Source: Beaufortia kweichowensis
Taxonomy: Eukaryota > Chordata > Actinopteri > Cypriniformes > Gastromyzontidae
Assembly: GCA_019155185.1 (NCBI GenBank)
Contig: CM032798.1
Span: 4,105,501 to 4,169,500, forward strand
Direction: 5' to 3'
Length of the DNA stretch: 64,000 nt
The position numbers and the translations under genes were made by a program. Shown piece by piece: positions 19,321 to 31,900 of the stretch. A model generated the notes under the pieces. It was given only the letters and a program-made list of their open reading frames with translations. It was not told the origin of the DNA and did not search any database. Position 1 is the stretch's first letter, and each line of letters begins with the position of its first letter.

Positions 19321-22300
19321 CCAAATGTGTACATATTTGACTTAATATACAATCTGCATATTTACTGTTAGTCAACTTAAATATTTTTTATCAAAATCTT
19401 TAGAGACCAAATTAATTGAGGTGACATTTGATGAAAAATATTTAGTTCATGTTGACTTGCAGTAAATATATGCAGACTGTATATCATAGCAAATCTGAAC
19501 ACATTTGGGTCAGAAGTTCTGAGCTTCTGAGATTTTTCTGTTGTGTAAGTTAAAAAGACAATTTAGTGACTAAGGTCAACAGCTCTAACCATTTAAATTC
19601 ACAATGTTCAAGTAAACACAGCTCGTCCCCATACAGATCACCTAAGCATTACCCTGTAAACACAGAAATGGGATTTAACAACTGCCGTCTGTTCTTAATC
19701 CTCCACATTTGAGTCTGATGATACTGGCAAGCGGTCAAAGCTGCCCAGCGTGGGAAGGCCAGCGTGAACTCTGACCTGCTAGTTCTGGCACTGGCTGGGC
19801 GAAGCGGTCAAGAACAAGAGCCAGATGGGGCTGAGAAGGTGGAAATTGGGGCGAGAGAAATCAAGGGCAAGCTTTTCTTTCCCATTGACTGATGGTGTCC
19901 TTTCCTTCTCAGACTCACCTCGCTCACCGCAAAGACTCATTTAGCACAGCGGATGAGCGTAAATCAGGGTGGTGGATAAAGTAGGAAATGGTTTGGCAGA
20001 GGAAAGGAGGCATGGCGTAAGTGCCTAGCTGTTCAAATCTCTGTGGGGTTTAAATGAACAGCCCATCCCTAAGAGACCACCTTAACACCTATTTTTCACT
20101 CACTAGGCAGTGCGTGGCTGTTTATCTGATTTATTGCATGACTACTCTATTCTTATTGGTTGATAGCAGAATGTTCAAATGTTCATTTTGATGATCATTT
20201 TCACATAATTAGTGTGATAATTTACAAGCATTATTGCCATAAAAACCCCTTAGGATGATACACCAGGATTGCACATTATCCTTTATGTATGAAAGTATTT
20301 TAATTCATAATAATCAGAATACAAGCTCACGTTTACTATTGAAACAGTCTTTCAAGAAAAGAGTTGAGGGTAGCAAAGTTGCCGGTTTACAGTATTGAGA
20401 TTTATCTCTATACCATTTCATTGTCAATAACCTCTAGCTAATCTTATAAAGTGGACAGATATCTCCTATTCAGCACAGAGCCAGCATTTAAGTGCCTTTT
20501 AGTATAAAAACTGCTTGTGCACTATGCAGGGTACTAATGGGATTAGCTCCATCCGTCCTGTCAAACTGGATTAAAATATTCTGCTGTCTGAGGAGTCTTG
20601 ATGGCTGTGCATCACTCTCAACTCTCTGGATAACACAGCGATTCCGATTTCATCTCTTCTGCACTGGTAAAATGTGGTGCATTTCCTTTGTTTTTATCCA
20701 TTAAGTCACTTTTACATCTAGGGCATAGGCTATCACTTTATATTGTTCATTATAAAGGGAAATTCACATTATACGCACTTTGTAAAAGAAAATTAGTTTA
20801 TGTTGCAAGATTAAGTGGAAATTTTTATTTATGCTTAAACTTTGAATCATATTATTAGTTTACATTTATTAGGAGAAATAAAAAAATATATATATACTAC
20901 AAGAAATGGAGCTCCATTACAAAACAGTCTTTTATTTTTTAGTTCTTTCCATATATTTATATAGTTTTACCTGTTTTTATCATTCGAAAATACATAAATG
21001 ACATTGATTTGACTATTTAAGTATTCTATTATAGTTACTGCAACTGGCAATGCCAACACTTACTGTTGCGATAGTACAATAATGCAGTATAAATAATGCA
21101 CAAATAACACATTTAACAGGCATCAGCTACAGAAATGATACATTATTAAAGCTTCTATGTCCCAGCAAGGCAAAGACAAGACACTTAATGAGATTAGAAA
21201 GTGAGTGTGATATTAAATAATAACTACGCCTAATTGAGATTTGACTCCATTTCAGTCTGCTTTAACATGCATGCCAGAGACAAAACGGTTCAATTACCAG
21301 TCCATTAATAATACAGCACACTGAACAACCAGAGACGGGGGGAGGAAATGTTAGGAATGGCTGAGATCGGATGTGTGGTGTGGGGTTGACCACAAAAGAA
21401 AATTTGGACTTCTTGGATGTCTTGGCTAAAGATTTTTTTTTTTTATTTTATTGTCTGCCTGAACAAAGACATAAATAAGAATCTCTTTAATATCTTTAAT
21501 GTTTTATGTAGACCTTTACTGAGGTCTACTCTAAAGATCTCAATGAAGTCTCAAACAAATCTCTGATGTTCTATTTTTTACTATTTGTGAGCAAATTGGA
21601 CAAGTGTCTTCATATTTCTCATTTTAGAAGAAACAACTGAAAAGGTAAAATGCATGAATTTTGGACAATAATAGAAAGATGTGGGTTGGTGGAAGACAGC
21701 TAAGGAATAGGAGAAGTCATAAACCATCTCGTTTATTGACGGGATGTGTGATGCATTGTGGGAGTGAATGAAGGAGACGGAACATAGATGGATGGGGGCG
21801 TAGGAGGTGTGGGCGTGGATCATGAACTTGCTGCAAGGAGAAGTAAAAAGATTGTTTTTTGATGGAGTGGATGAGCAGAACGTAGAATGACGTGGAAGAG
21901 TATTGGTAATGACGTGTAGATGGATCATAAACGGCAGAGTGAGTGAGAAAAGAGAAGAAATGAGATAAAAGCGCAACAGAACTATAATCAATGAGCAGAG
22001 CAGCTTCTAGCTTTAAGTCCCCATCGGAGAGATGGTGGATGACCTTGTGACCCCAGCGAAGTGCTTTGACAGAGATTAACGTGTCCCTGGTCAACAGTGC
22101 AATTTATTTTAAAAGCGCCATCGAACCCAGACTGGTTCCTGATCATCAACCTGTTACATGCTTTTTTATAGAGCGAGTTCCCTGGTGGAAAAGGTCTCAC
22201 TTTCTCTCATAAATGTTGTCAGGGACCCACAAATCAAACCATTTTGTTTTTTATATTTCTGGACTGTTTTTCAAAGCTAATAAAATATGTAGATTGATAG

Positions 22301-24107
22301 TTACTGTAGGTCAGCAGAAGCCCTGGTTTATACTGGTTTGTGGACCTCTGAAAAGTCAAACGGGTGTGAACACGAGTTCATTTGACATGAGATTTCGGTT
22401 TGTCTGGTTGCTGCATATATTTAAGCTGTTTAAAAAGCTTGTTTTTGACATGTCTATGTCCAGAATGTGATGTTCTACAGCTGTGTTGTTCAGCTCGTGT
22501 AGTGTCAAAAGAACAAATTGTCTGTACGGTTAAGGTCACAGAAGACCACTGTAAAGAATGAAAGAGATCGTTCAAATGCTCGGCTGTCGCAGATGTGCTG
22601 TCAAGTTGTAAGGGGGGGTGGGGATGGAGAGAGCGAGAGACTGTCAGAATGACCCTATATGTGCCATTTCTTGAACCTGGGTATGTGGAGAGTGAGCAAT
22701 TCCCCTTTGTTTCTTGCCTTTTATAATTTTTTCCATTACACTCTTTCTTTGAAGTCTTAGAGACAAGTGGAATTGCGTGCCCGGACGGTGATCATATTAG
22801 GCCGTGATCCGTGTTGAGTGCCCTGAAGTAGAGCAGATTGGAAACAGACACACCGGGGGAAAAGGAGTGTTATTTTGTGAGAACTGACACAGCAAGAGCC
22901 CTGGCGACGTTCATTGAGATCTGACGGATGTTGGCAATCCCCCAGGACGAAACTTCGCTGTTGCCAAACAAGATAAATGAAACCTGCGTCCAACATTATT
23001 TTCCTCTCCTGTCATATCTAAAGCTAATTTACTTTTTCCTCCTCCTGAAGGCACAATTCTAATTCCTAAGGGCAAGGAAATACCTATTGTTTGTAGATTA
23101 TGAACTTATTCCTATTTACGTTGTACAAACAGTGGCACACCTGTGACCATTGACATTAGAAATGTGCCTCATATGAACGATCAATTCAGAACATGTTTTG
23201 ACTCGTTTAATAACATCTGGATAAGCTTGTTTAAAAAAGCTATTTGACAGTTCTGTCGGAAACATGAAAACAGTCTGGGTTTCTTCATCAGATGATAGCT
23301 CACAAAAGCCATTAGCCTTCTTGTCAACACGTTATGAAACAACCCCTGACATAGGCAAGTTGTAAAGGGATATTTCCAATTCATTACGAATTCAGATGTA
23401 TTTCTATTCAGCCAAGAACAAGCAAAATGTAAAAAGCCGCTTTCAGAAGCTCATTGAAGTCATTAAGATAGACTTTCTATAGAAAAACCCAATGATTGTA
23501 AATCAAGTTCATATCACCTGTATATACTAACCAAGATCACCAAAACATAATGCATAAATCAATAAGCAAAACCTTTAAAATAAGTATTAACATTAATGTG
23601 ACATTAAAATCAATTTGGTTTTATATTAGAATTATAAAGAAAGGAAAAGATTGCACATTATCCCTTTCAAACATTGCACCGCTTTAGTGTCCCTCTGTAA
23701 CACACGTGCGGGTGTCACAGGAACCCCTACTACAGTAGAGAAGCTTTTATTCCCTCCGCTGGGCTGCTTTTGTGTCAACCTCAGACAAACCCTGTCAAAT
23801 AAAAGCCTAAATACTCACAGGGATCTGCTTCATTCTTGCGCGCACTTCTTCAGAAAGATAGTGGAAGCCTTGCTCTTTTGCACGGTCTAATCCCACAGGC
23901 GTGAACAACACTGAGGAAATCCAGAAAACGTCTACCGCAGCAGACACGGGAAAGAGAGACTCCGTTAGCGTGCAGGAGGTGCGGGTGTGAGAGAGCCACT
24001 GGGGAGACATATGTTGCCAAAGCCTCTCGCTTGGCAAAGAAGCTCATTAAACGAGTGACAATCACTCCCACAAAACCAGATCTGAGCGCTTTTCACATGC
24101 AGTGCAC

Positions 24108-24110
<3 letters not shown>

Positions 24111-24183
<73 letters not shown>
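24111..24183. repeat. (GA)n microsatellite, 73 bp
   Basis: An uninterrupted GA run. It creates a spurious alternating Arg-Glu open frame. Likely polymorphic in length. Confidence 0.98.
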
Positions 24184-24185
<2 letters not shown>

Positions 24186-25844
24186 AAGGAATTTTTGAGT
24201 TGCATATTAAGGCATGGCAAGTCGTGTTGTTTTGTGCTTTGGATGTTGAGATTTATGTCTATTGTAACACTGTCACTACAGTTAAAGTCGGATTAAGTTG
24301 GATTTATTCTACTTATTAAAAAACAATTTCTTTTATGTTTGTTTTTTTAACGTTCTTTATGTAGCAGATGTATATCTGTAAAATTATATAATACTGATCT
24401 TTCAGAGAACAATGCTATTCTATATTGATCTGATGTGAGCTTTTGTCTATTCAGTGACAATGTTCAATTATGTTTTTGTTACATTTTCTAAAGAAAATCT
24501 GTAAATCTCACAGTTATAATGTGATTCCAAAAGAGTAGATTTACGTTTCTTCTCCATGAGAACAGAAAATTTGTGATCCTGCCTGTGAAAACCCAGCGAA
24601 TGTAATTGTTTTGTGTTTTCTACATAAAAGCATCCTACATAATGTAAAGACCATTTTGTGAAAATATAACCTTGATATCTTTAATATGGCTATGTCAAAG
24701 ATTGAAATCATAGTGAAATAAATGATTGAAATTAAACTGTGATGCTGCTATTCTCAAAAATAAGCCTAGATTTCACAGACAAGGTCATATATTTGTGACT
24801 AATGTTGCAGGTTTTGTCCAATGAAATGCTCTCAAGAATGAACATGGCCCCTCCCTCACCTGCAACCAAGTATTACTGTAAGTAGCAAATTGAGGTTGAT
24901 TGCTGTGATAACTAAATCCTATTTTGGCTATTTTAAGAAAAAAAGCAAATTTTTATGACTTTACCAACACTGTAAACAAAAGCACTTGTCAGCACTTGTT
25001 TTCTCAGGGTCTTGGAATCCACCTGATTGACAGCAAGCAGTGGACGGCAACAGTTCATCTGTGCCTCACAAATGAGACCCGACCCCTGGGGACCGTGTGA
25101 TTTGCAGACAGAGCAAACAGCACAGGGCAGGACGCTGTCACGACCGAAAAGACGAAAACCCCACCCCCTCCCACAATACTGACTGTGAAATAGGCTCAAG
25201 GTGATGTATGATGTGGAATGGGGCAAACGAGAGCGAGAGGTGAAAATGAGGAGGGGCTGACATGCATGCTTTAATATGCTGATGCAGGTGCTGCAAACAC
25301 ACTAAAGATGTGCCTGACACATGGAACGATGCCTAGATACGTGAAGGCGTGATTAGTCTAGGTATAGGCTTTCCAGGAAATTATGCTCTTCCCGCTTTGT
25401 GTCAAAAGCTTCCCGTGTGAGGAACTGTAAGCCCGTATGACATGGCATCAATTACAGAGAACATCATTAAACTTACAGGCGCCATAAACACTCCTAATTA
25501 AAAATGAATTACGATCGCTCGTGTGCTTGTGTTTAATCGAAAGTACCATTAATTTTATCATCTGCATCTCCGACCAATTGCAGTGTAAGGGATCGTCTCA
25601 AATGCATGACTGATTTTCACACACTCTTTTGTGCAACACTTTGCCTAGTGTGGAAACAGGTGTTTTGATTTGGGCTTTTGATCAGAATAATTAATCACCT
25701 AAATGTGTTTTCATTAAGCTGAAACTATTTTCCCCCTTCCTGCGTAACATGCCTGGAATGTAATTGACTAAATGAAGGTTTGCGACATTCTTTGATTAAA
25801 TTTGTGGCGCTTTCCTGTGCAAAACCTTCTGCCATAATGCAAGG

Positions 25845-25925
25845 GGTGGTGCTGTGTGGTCGCTAGGGTGTTCTGGGTGCTTTTTTGGGAGTTTACTATG
25901 TGTTTGCTTGGCTGTTTTGAGATAT
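25845..25925. repeat. GTTGCTAGG-type repeat fragment
   Basis: Contains tggtcgctagggtgttctgg followed by a gtgcttttttggg variant. This is the same dispersed module as at 57131, 58706 and 60098. Confidence 0.5.
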
Positions 25926-25971
25926 TTTTGTCTCCTAGATATTAGATTCCTTCTTCTTTTTAGTCTGTGCA

Positions 25972-26160
25972 TCACGGTTATTATAGTTTACTAAAACTAT
26001 AGGACATTTTTATTAAAATAAAACTGAAACTGAATTTTTTTATAAATTTAACCTCCATTGCAATATTAAAATGAATTAATTACATAATAAAATGACTAAA
26101 GCAAATAACAAAATTGCTAAAAATTGAACTAAAAATAACATGTTCATTACTTCTGTTGTC
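25972..26160. repeat. Dispersed AT-rich repeat with GTTATTATAGTTTACTAAAA start
   Basis: The motif gttattatagtttactaaaa followed by runs of aaaataaaactgaaactg resembles a common teleost dispersed repeat. Its limits and class are uncertain. A short GA run follows at 26166-26178. Confidence 0.4.
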
Positions 26161-27323
26161 TACCAGAGAGAGAGAGAGTATAAAATATTGTAAATAGAAT
26201 TTAAAAAATATTACATTTATTTTCACAGCACACATCAGTGTTTGCTACTGTAGAATTGTGGGTTTGTTCGAATGCCTAATACTACGTTTACGCAACAATA
26301 ATATCAATGTTTGCCTTAGAAAGTACAACTAACAAACATGACGTCTATTATCAATGCTAAACTGTTTCACTAAGAACATTCATCTTAACTTAAGGCCCCT
26401 TAAATGCCCCTTTTTCTGGTTGAAGGAGTGACATAAGCAGGTTTTGGCAAGAAGACGGGGTTGTTTGATAGTGTGAGCAGATTGCCAGACAGAGAGAGCA
26501 CTCAAAGAGCCACTGTGCCGGTGCTGAACCGTCGGGGCGCTCTGCGTGTCCTCTTTAAGTGTCTGGAGGATGAAGCCGGCATTAAAGCCACACAAACAGA
26601 AAGAAGGCTGATAAACTTCATAGAAATTCCTCTTTCTGAAAGCAACGGGTTTAGAATAGAGTGGCAGGAGGGCGTAAAACACAGAGAAGCAGAGGGCAAG
26701 CTGCCAGTTCACCCAAGCTTAGTTTTCACGCACCCAAGCCGAACAAACCTGACATTGTTGTGGATGCTTCCTAGGGAATCGGCCATTCTTTCTCTGTCTC
26801 TCTCTTTCCTCATTCATTCACCGTTCGCAGCTAGAAACTCACAGTTGTGCTTTTGCGCTTTAAGACATTAGTTGAGGTTGTTTGATGTGTCATTATCATG
26901 TTCTACACCCACTTGTTTTGTTTGTTTTATTGCTTTCCATTTGAATAAACTATATGGGACTGAATAACCGAAATTAATGAATGGGAAGGAAACAAAAAGT
27001 TATTGTGTTGTGTGGTTAACATGGCTAATCTATGAGCGCATTTAACTTGAATCAATTTAGAAATCAAAGAAATATGGTTGTGTAGCACGCAATATGTACA
27101 ATACAGTTCAACTGACATGAAAACATGGTACTTCTCTTTTCTGAATATGTCTGCTGGGGGTGGTTATCGACCACCTTATTATAAACTACAGTCGTTGCTT
27201 GAATAATGCTTAAGTATCATTAAACAGAGAAGAGTGGCTTGGGTATGTAGTTTTAAAGTCTTCATTAGTTTTTCATGAAAGACAGTTTGGAAATTTGGAG
27301 TTGTATTGAAAGTAGTGAAAGGT

Positions 27324-27633
27324 TTAAAGGGATAGTTCACCCAAAAATAAAAATTATGTCATGATTTTTTCACCCTTATGTCATTCAAACCCTGTATATG
27401 ATTCTTTCTTTTGTGAAACACAAAAGAAGATATTTTGCAAAATGCTGGTTACCGGCACCATTGACTTCCATTGTACCTTGTGTCCATACTATGAAAGTGA
27501 ATGGGTGCCCGTAACCAGCGTTTTGCAAAATATCTTCTGTTTTCTGCTGAAGAAAGTTACACAGATTTGACATGACATGAGTGTGAGTAACTAATAAAAT
27601 AAATTTTTCTTTTTGGGTGAACTATTCCTTTAA
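27324..27633. repeat. Full-length palindromic Angel-type element with TTAA ends
   Basis: A 310-bp copy bounded by ttaaagggatagttcaccca and its near-complement tgggtgaactattcctttaa. The interior is itself palindromic: gctggttaccggcacc in one half faces gggtgcccgtaaccagc in the other, with attgacttccattgtacctt and ctatgaaagtgaatg between. The best-preserved copy in the window. Nonautonomous, without an open transposase frame. Confidence 0.8.
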
Positions 27634-28351
27634 TTTACATTTACAATTTCCTTAATTAAGACACTTTGTGAACCTGTTTATTAATTGAACTGTAGATTAA
27701 TTGTAGTTTATTAATTGATCCAAGTACCTAATGGTTTAATGTAGTATTTTAAGGAAAACATTGTGGTCTATTAACATCTAAATGTAACTTTTTCCGCAAA
27801 ACTGTACCGACAGCCAAAAAAATTGCACAACCTGCAAAAACCACGCAGCGGTGAAGGGCACGGAACAGGCGAGCACAGGTGCGTTTCTCCACAGGAAATA
27901 ACCCGCCTGTAACCTTCAGGCGATGTTGACATCCTACACAATGAGCTCACCTGGGCCCTGATCAATGCCCTAGGGATGTCAGGATGATATATGCACCAAC
28001 ATTCAGACACGGTGATATAGGTTGGGGCGGCAGGTCTGCTGTATTTCACGTGCTAGGTCATGGCCAGGACAAACCCGGTTCACCAGACCGAGTGAGAACG
28101 ACCCCCTGCTGCCTGAAGTCTAATCCGGCGTGCAGTGATTATAGAACTGAGCTGTTTCCAGATTTACACAGCTGCCAAATTATGTTACTTTTATTATTGA
28201 ATAAACAGTAATTGGAAACGCAGCGAAAGGCACAGCTGAACTCAATGCCAATATGAAATTATATTTAATTGTTTTATAGAATTTAGTATTTTGCCAATTT
28301 ACTGTGAGCCATATGGTTATGGCATATGGTTGTGTCTTTATTATGCATATA

Positions 28352-28940
28352 CAGTGGCTCCAAAAGGTATTGACATTTAAAGTTTCACGTACAGAGGCAA
28401 TGTTGTCAAAACATTCCCCATTCACACAGATCCACAAAGCAACTAAAAACACAGTATTGCCAGGCCAATAGTTGGTGATGTCACTTTGTAAAGAAACACG
28501 TAATACGCATATCATATCATATAATTTCCCATTTTCAGGCCCCCAGAATTCCAATGTTGTGTAAATGAAGACCAAAACGCATCCAAAATTTTTCTTTTTT
28601 TTTAATACTGTGTTGTGTAAACGCCCTCAAGTCACATTAAAACAATACATTTAATTGTACTTGATAACAAAATAATAAATCAAGTGCCATTAAATAGTAT
28701 AAAAATGTAACATTATTGGAACATGTCCATAATTAATGTGAACTACATCTAAGAATATTCTGCCAAGACACCTGTGTGAACTTGAGAGGAACTTTGACTT
28801 TAAGAGGACTTTATACATAAAAGTAAATAAAAATGGCTTGGAAAAATAAAGTCAATAGTGGTAAAAGATCAAGCATCATTTGTTTGCTGATAGTTTGCAA
28901 TGAAAATTTTAAAGTATCCAAAATCCTACTGGTGCCACTG
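28352..28940. mobile_element. Nonautonomous Tc1/mariner-like element with an inner insertion
   Basis: The ends are cagtggctccaaaaggtatt at 28352 and the approximate complement ctactggtgccactg ending at 28940. Both are flanked by TA, the Tc1/mariner target. The interior holds no transposase. Part of it (about 28396-28630) matches another repeat at 35655, including agttggtgatgtcactttgt then aaagaaacac, which suggests a second element inserted inside the first. Confidence 0.6.
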
Positions 28941-31900
28941 TATATATGATGCACAACTGAATTATTTCCATTTTTTAAAATCTTCATTATCTAACTGATG
29001 ATTTTTCTCCTCTTTACACTTTCAGAGTAAAGATGTTGCTGATGCAAGAAGTCAGCCTGAGTTTGTCATGCTCTAATTACCATTGATCCTGACACTACAA
29101 ATGAAACAACATCGATCAGTCTGGCCTCTGGTGGAATGCTAGAAAACACTGGCAACCGTTTATTTTAAGCAAGGTCAATTTACTCAAATAATTTATCAGG
29201 TGGATTTGGGCCATAAAGTTCTTGTGAAACTCCTTTAAACATCATCATTATCCTTTATCTGATGTTTATCTCTGCATGAACTTCAACACCATATGCCATT
29301 CTAATAAAATACCCATTGTCTTAAATGCATGTGTTTATATGCAATTCCACATTACCCCTGACACTTTAATAGCAGCGAAATTACTTCCAGATACAGGTTT
29401 ATAGTTAACCGCGACGTATGGGACAAAATTTACAGTGAGATGAAACGCATTCTGCATTTAGTCTGCAATCAGCATGTGTGGGGAGACGAAAATATTGCAT
29501 GTTTGACACAGCTGCTCAAAAAGCCGTCTACTGCCATGTTCGTTTTTAAAATGGAATTAGGCTTTGTGTGCCATATGGTTAGCATAACTCAACCTGGGAG
29601 AGAGAGAGGTCGAGAGAGCTCAGACTCGTTCCTGGCCGCCATGTTCACAGATGGCACTCTGTAGAATCGTGGCATCGATAACCATGTGATCTTTCTTCTT
29701 GATTTGCCGCCTCACCAAAGACCTTGTGTAAGCATATATTTGCCTTTTTACCTTTTTTTTGCAGTATGTACAAGTCAATTGTCAGTGGTATACTATCTGA
29801 TAGGCGGTGCCTTTGTGGCTTCCTCCATTGCCCCCAGTCTCTCATCCCGTTGACAAGGTGGACACGGGTCTTCTTGAAACCCATTTTAATCATGTTACCC
29901 CAGAAATCAATAAACTATTTCCCCCGGGTCAGCGTCGACAATAAAGAGGGTCTGCCATGTTAAAGTACTTTGAGTGTGTACACAAGCCGTCTGAGTGCTG
30001 CACAAACACAAAGCTGTGAAGACAAATTAATTAAAATAACCACCGATGTCTGTCACACGGATGGGTGTACATAGCAACCTATCCCCGCTCAAACCTACTG
30101 CGTCTATACGAAGAGCTTGATGCTGTCAGGCCGGCTTTGGGGTTTAAAACCAGACCTTGCAATTAAAATTAAAGTATGTGTTAGCTTACTGTATGCTAGT
30201 GCAGTTGTTTTTTAGCATCCAATGTACAATCCATCTTCCAGGAATATTAAGCAAGAATATTGACAAACCTCTAATAAGCAATCACAAGTAACAAATCATG
30301 TTTCTATTTGTGACGAATAGTTCCGCCCCAACTTCCTGTATCAAAGGAAATGTGCCAATAGAGTGAAGAAAACCGTGCTGTTCAAGCCGTTTCGTTAAGT
30401 TTAAGAAAAACATCTGCTAAAATCGGTCGATAGTAATTCGATGGCATGAATCTGCAGCCAAAGTGCTTCACGGACCATCATTATCACATAAAAATTCTCT
30501 CATAAAGTACTCCAGGTGGAATCCATAACACTCCTACAGTTCCTGTTAAATCAGATTCAAGTTTCTGGAAGGCCTTCCTATTTCTCCTTCTTCTCTTCCC
30601 TTAATAAGATAAAACTCAGCGGTTGGTGGGCCTACGATTAGATACCAGCATCTAGCTAATGCCTTTTAAGGAGAGAGTCAGCAGCGGTCTTTGGAGACCG
30701 GGGTTTTTCGCGGTAGGGGAATGGAACGGCTTGTTGTAATCCTGCAATGGATAATGTATCAGGGATGAGCTTCGCTTCAGCAAGTTTGTCCTGATGAGGT
30801 CTTCACGCGCTGAGGTGTTTGCATTGGCATGCAGGTCACAGCCGTGCAAGGCTGTGGAATGGGCAAGTGTTTCTGATTCAGACCTTGGAAAAAAAGTGTG
30901 AAGAAGAAAACGAACAGTATAGAGAGATATGCTTGAGTTGATACAACGTCTCAAAATGTAGTTGAACAATATGGAAAATCTATTATAAAGTATAATTAAT
31001 AATCTACCGAAGGTGGTACTGAAAACACTGAATTTATAATTCCAATAGCACATAGCCTTGGGTGCAATCGATTGCGGGAATGACACAGTCATGTCTTTCT
31101 CAAAAGGTGAAATTTTCTCTTACCTAAAGCCAATTAACAAATACAAAGTGGAAGAGCCCACAGGCAGAAATGAATAAAGCTTACCAGAAACCTGCATTAC
31201 TATGCAAATGTTCTTACTCCTGCGCTAAGATTCATTAAATCAGTCAATTAGTCTGCAAGCAAAAAACCTGAGAACTAAGAACCAAAAGGAAGATGATTTT
31301 AATGAAGTGCTAGTCAAGAGCAGGGTGACAACCTGTACTTGTTAACTTTGCAAAGTGAAATGATTCTTTAACTGCTTCCTTGTGATCATGTGTTAATCCA
31401 AAACATTTTATTGTACAGCCTATCACAGTCAAGTAAGTTCTTGTTGGTGTAAAATTGAAAATAATTTAGCAGAAAAAACATAATTTGATGTTTTACTGAT
31501 CTTTTACAATTGTGCTTTATGCCATGTCACATTATTTCTGCCTTGTATAATGATCTCCTGTGACTCATTCAAAAAGCAAATCCACATTACAACATTTATA
31601 ACAGAATGCAAGTCATACAAGACCTTAAAAGTGTAGTATGTTTTATGCTTTTCAGAGGCCATGATTGAAAATATAGCAGCACCTGCAGTGCACATCTGGA
31701 ATTTGTGAACCCACTGGGCCAAAAGTGCAGGCGGTGTCCTTACAAGCGCTCTGAGACATGAACATAAAACTATGTAATTGTCCACTTAAAGCCATTTCAG
31801 AGAGTAAGATATCATGCAGTTTTATAGTCCACATGCTGTTTCCTCCAACAAGAGTAAAAAGACCCTAAAACAGCCTGCGTATAAAATTTGACACCTCGAC

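Noticed and set aside
21581..22094. Overlapping 136- and 125-codon open frames on the minus strand
   Set aside because: Two frames of the same stretch are open, which points to base composition rather than coding. No family is recognised.
24102..24296. Arg-Glu-rich open frame on the plus strand
   Set aside because: It is the translation of the (GA)n microsatellite.
26461..26871. 136-codon plus-strand open frame with an antisense partner
   Set aside because: It looked locally protein-like, but no domain, no splice partners and open frames on both strands make coding unlikely.
30652..31092. 146-codon open frame on the minus strand in intron 1
   Set aside because: No recognisable domain, low-complexity hydrophobic and serine content, and no splice or start context. 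It is within the length expected by chance in 36 kb.
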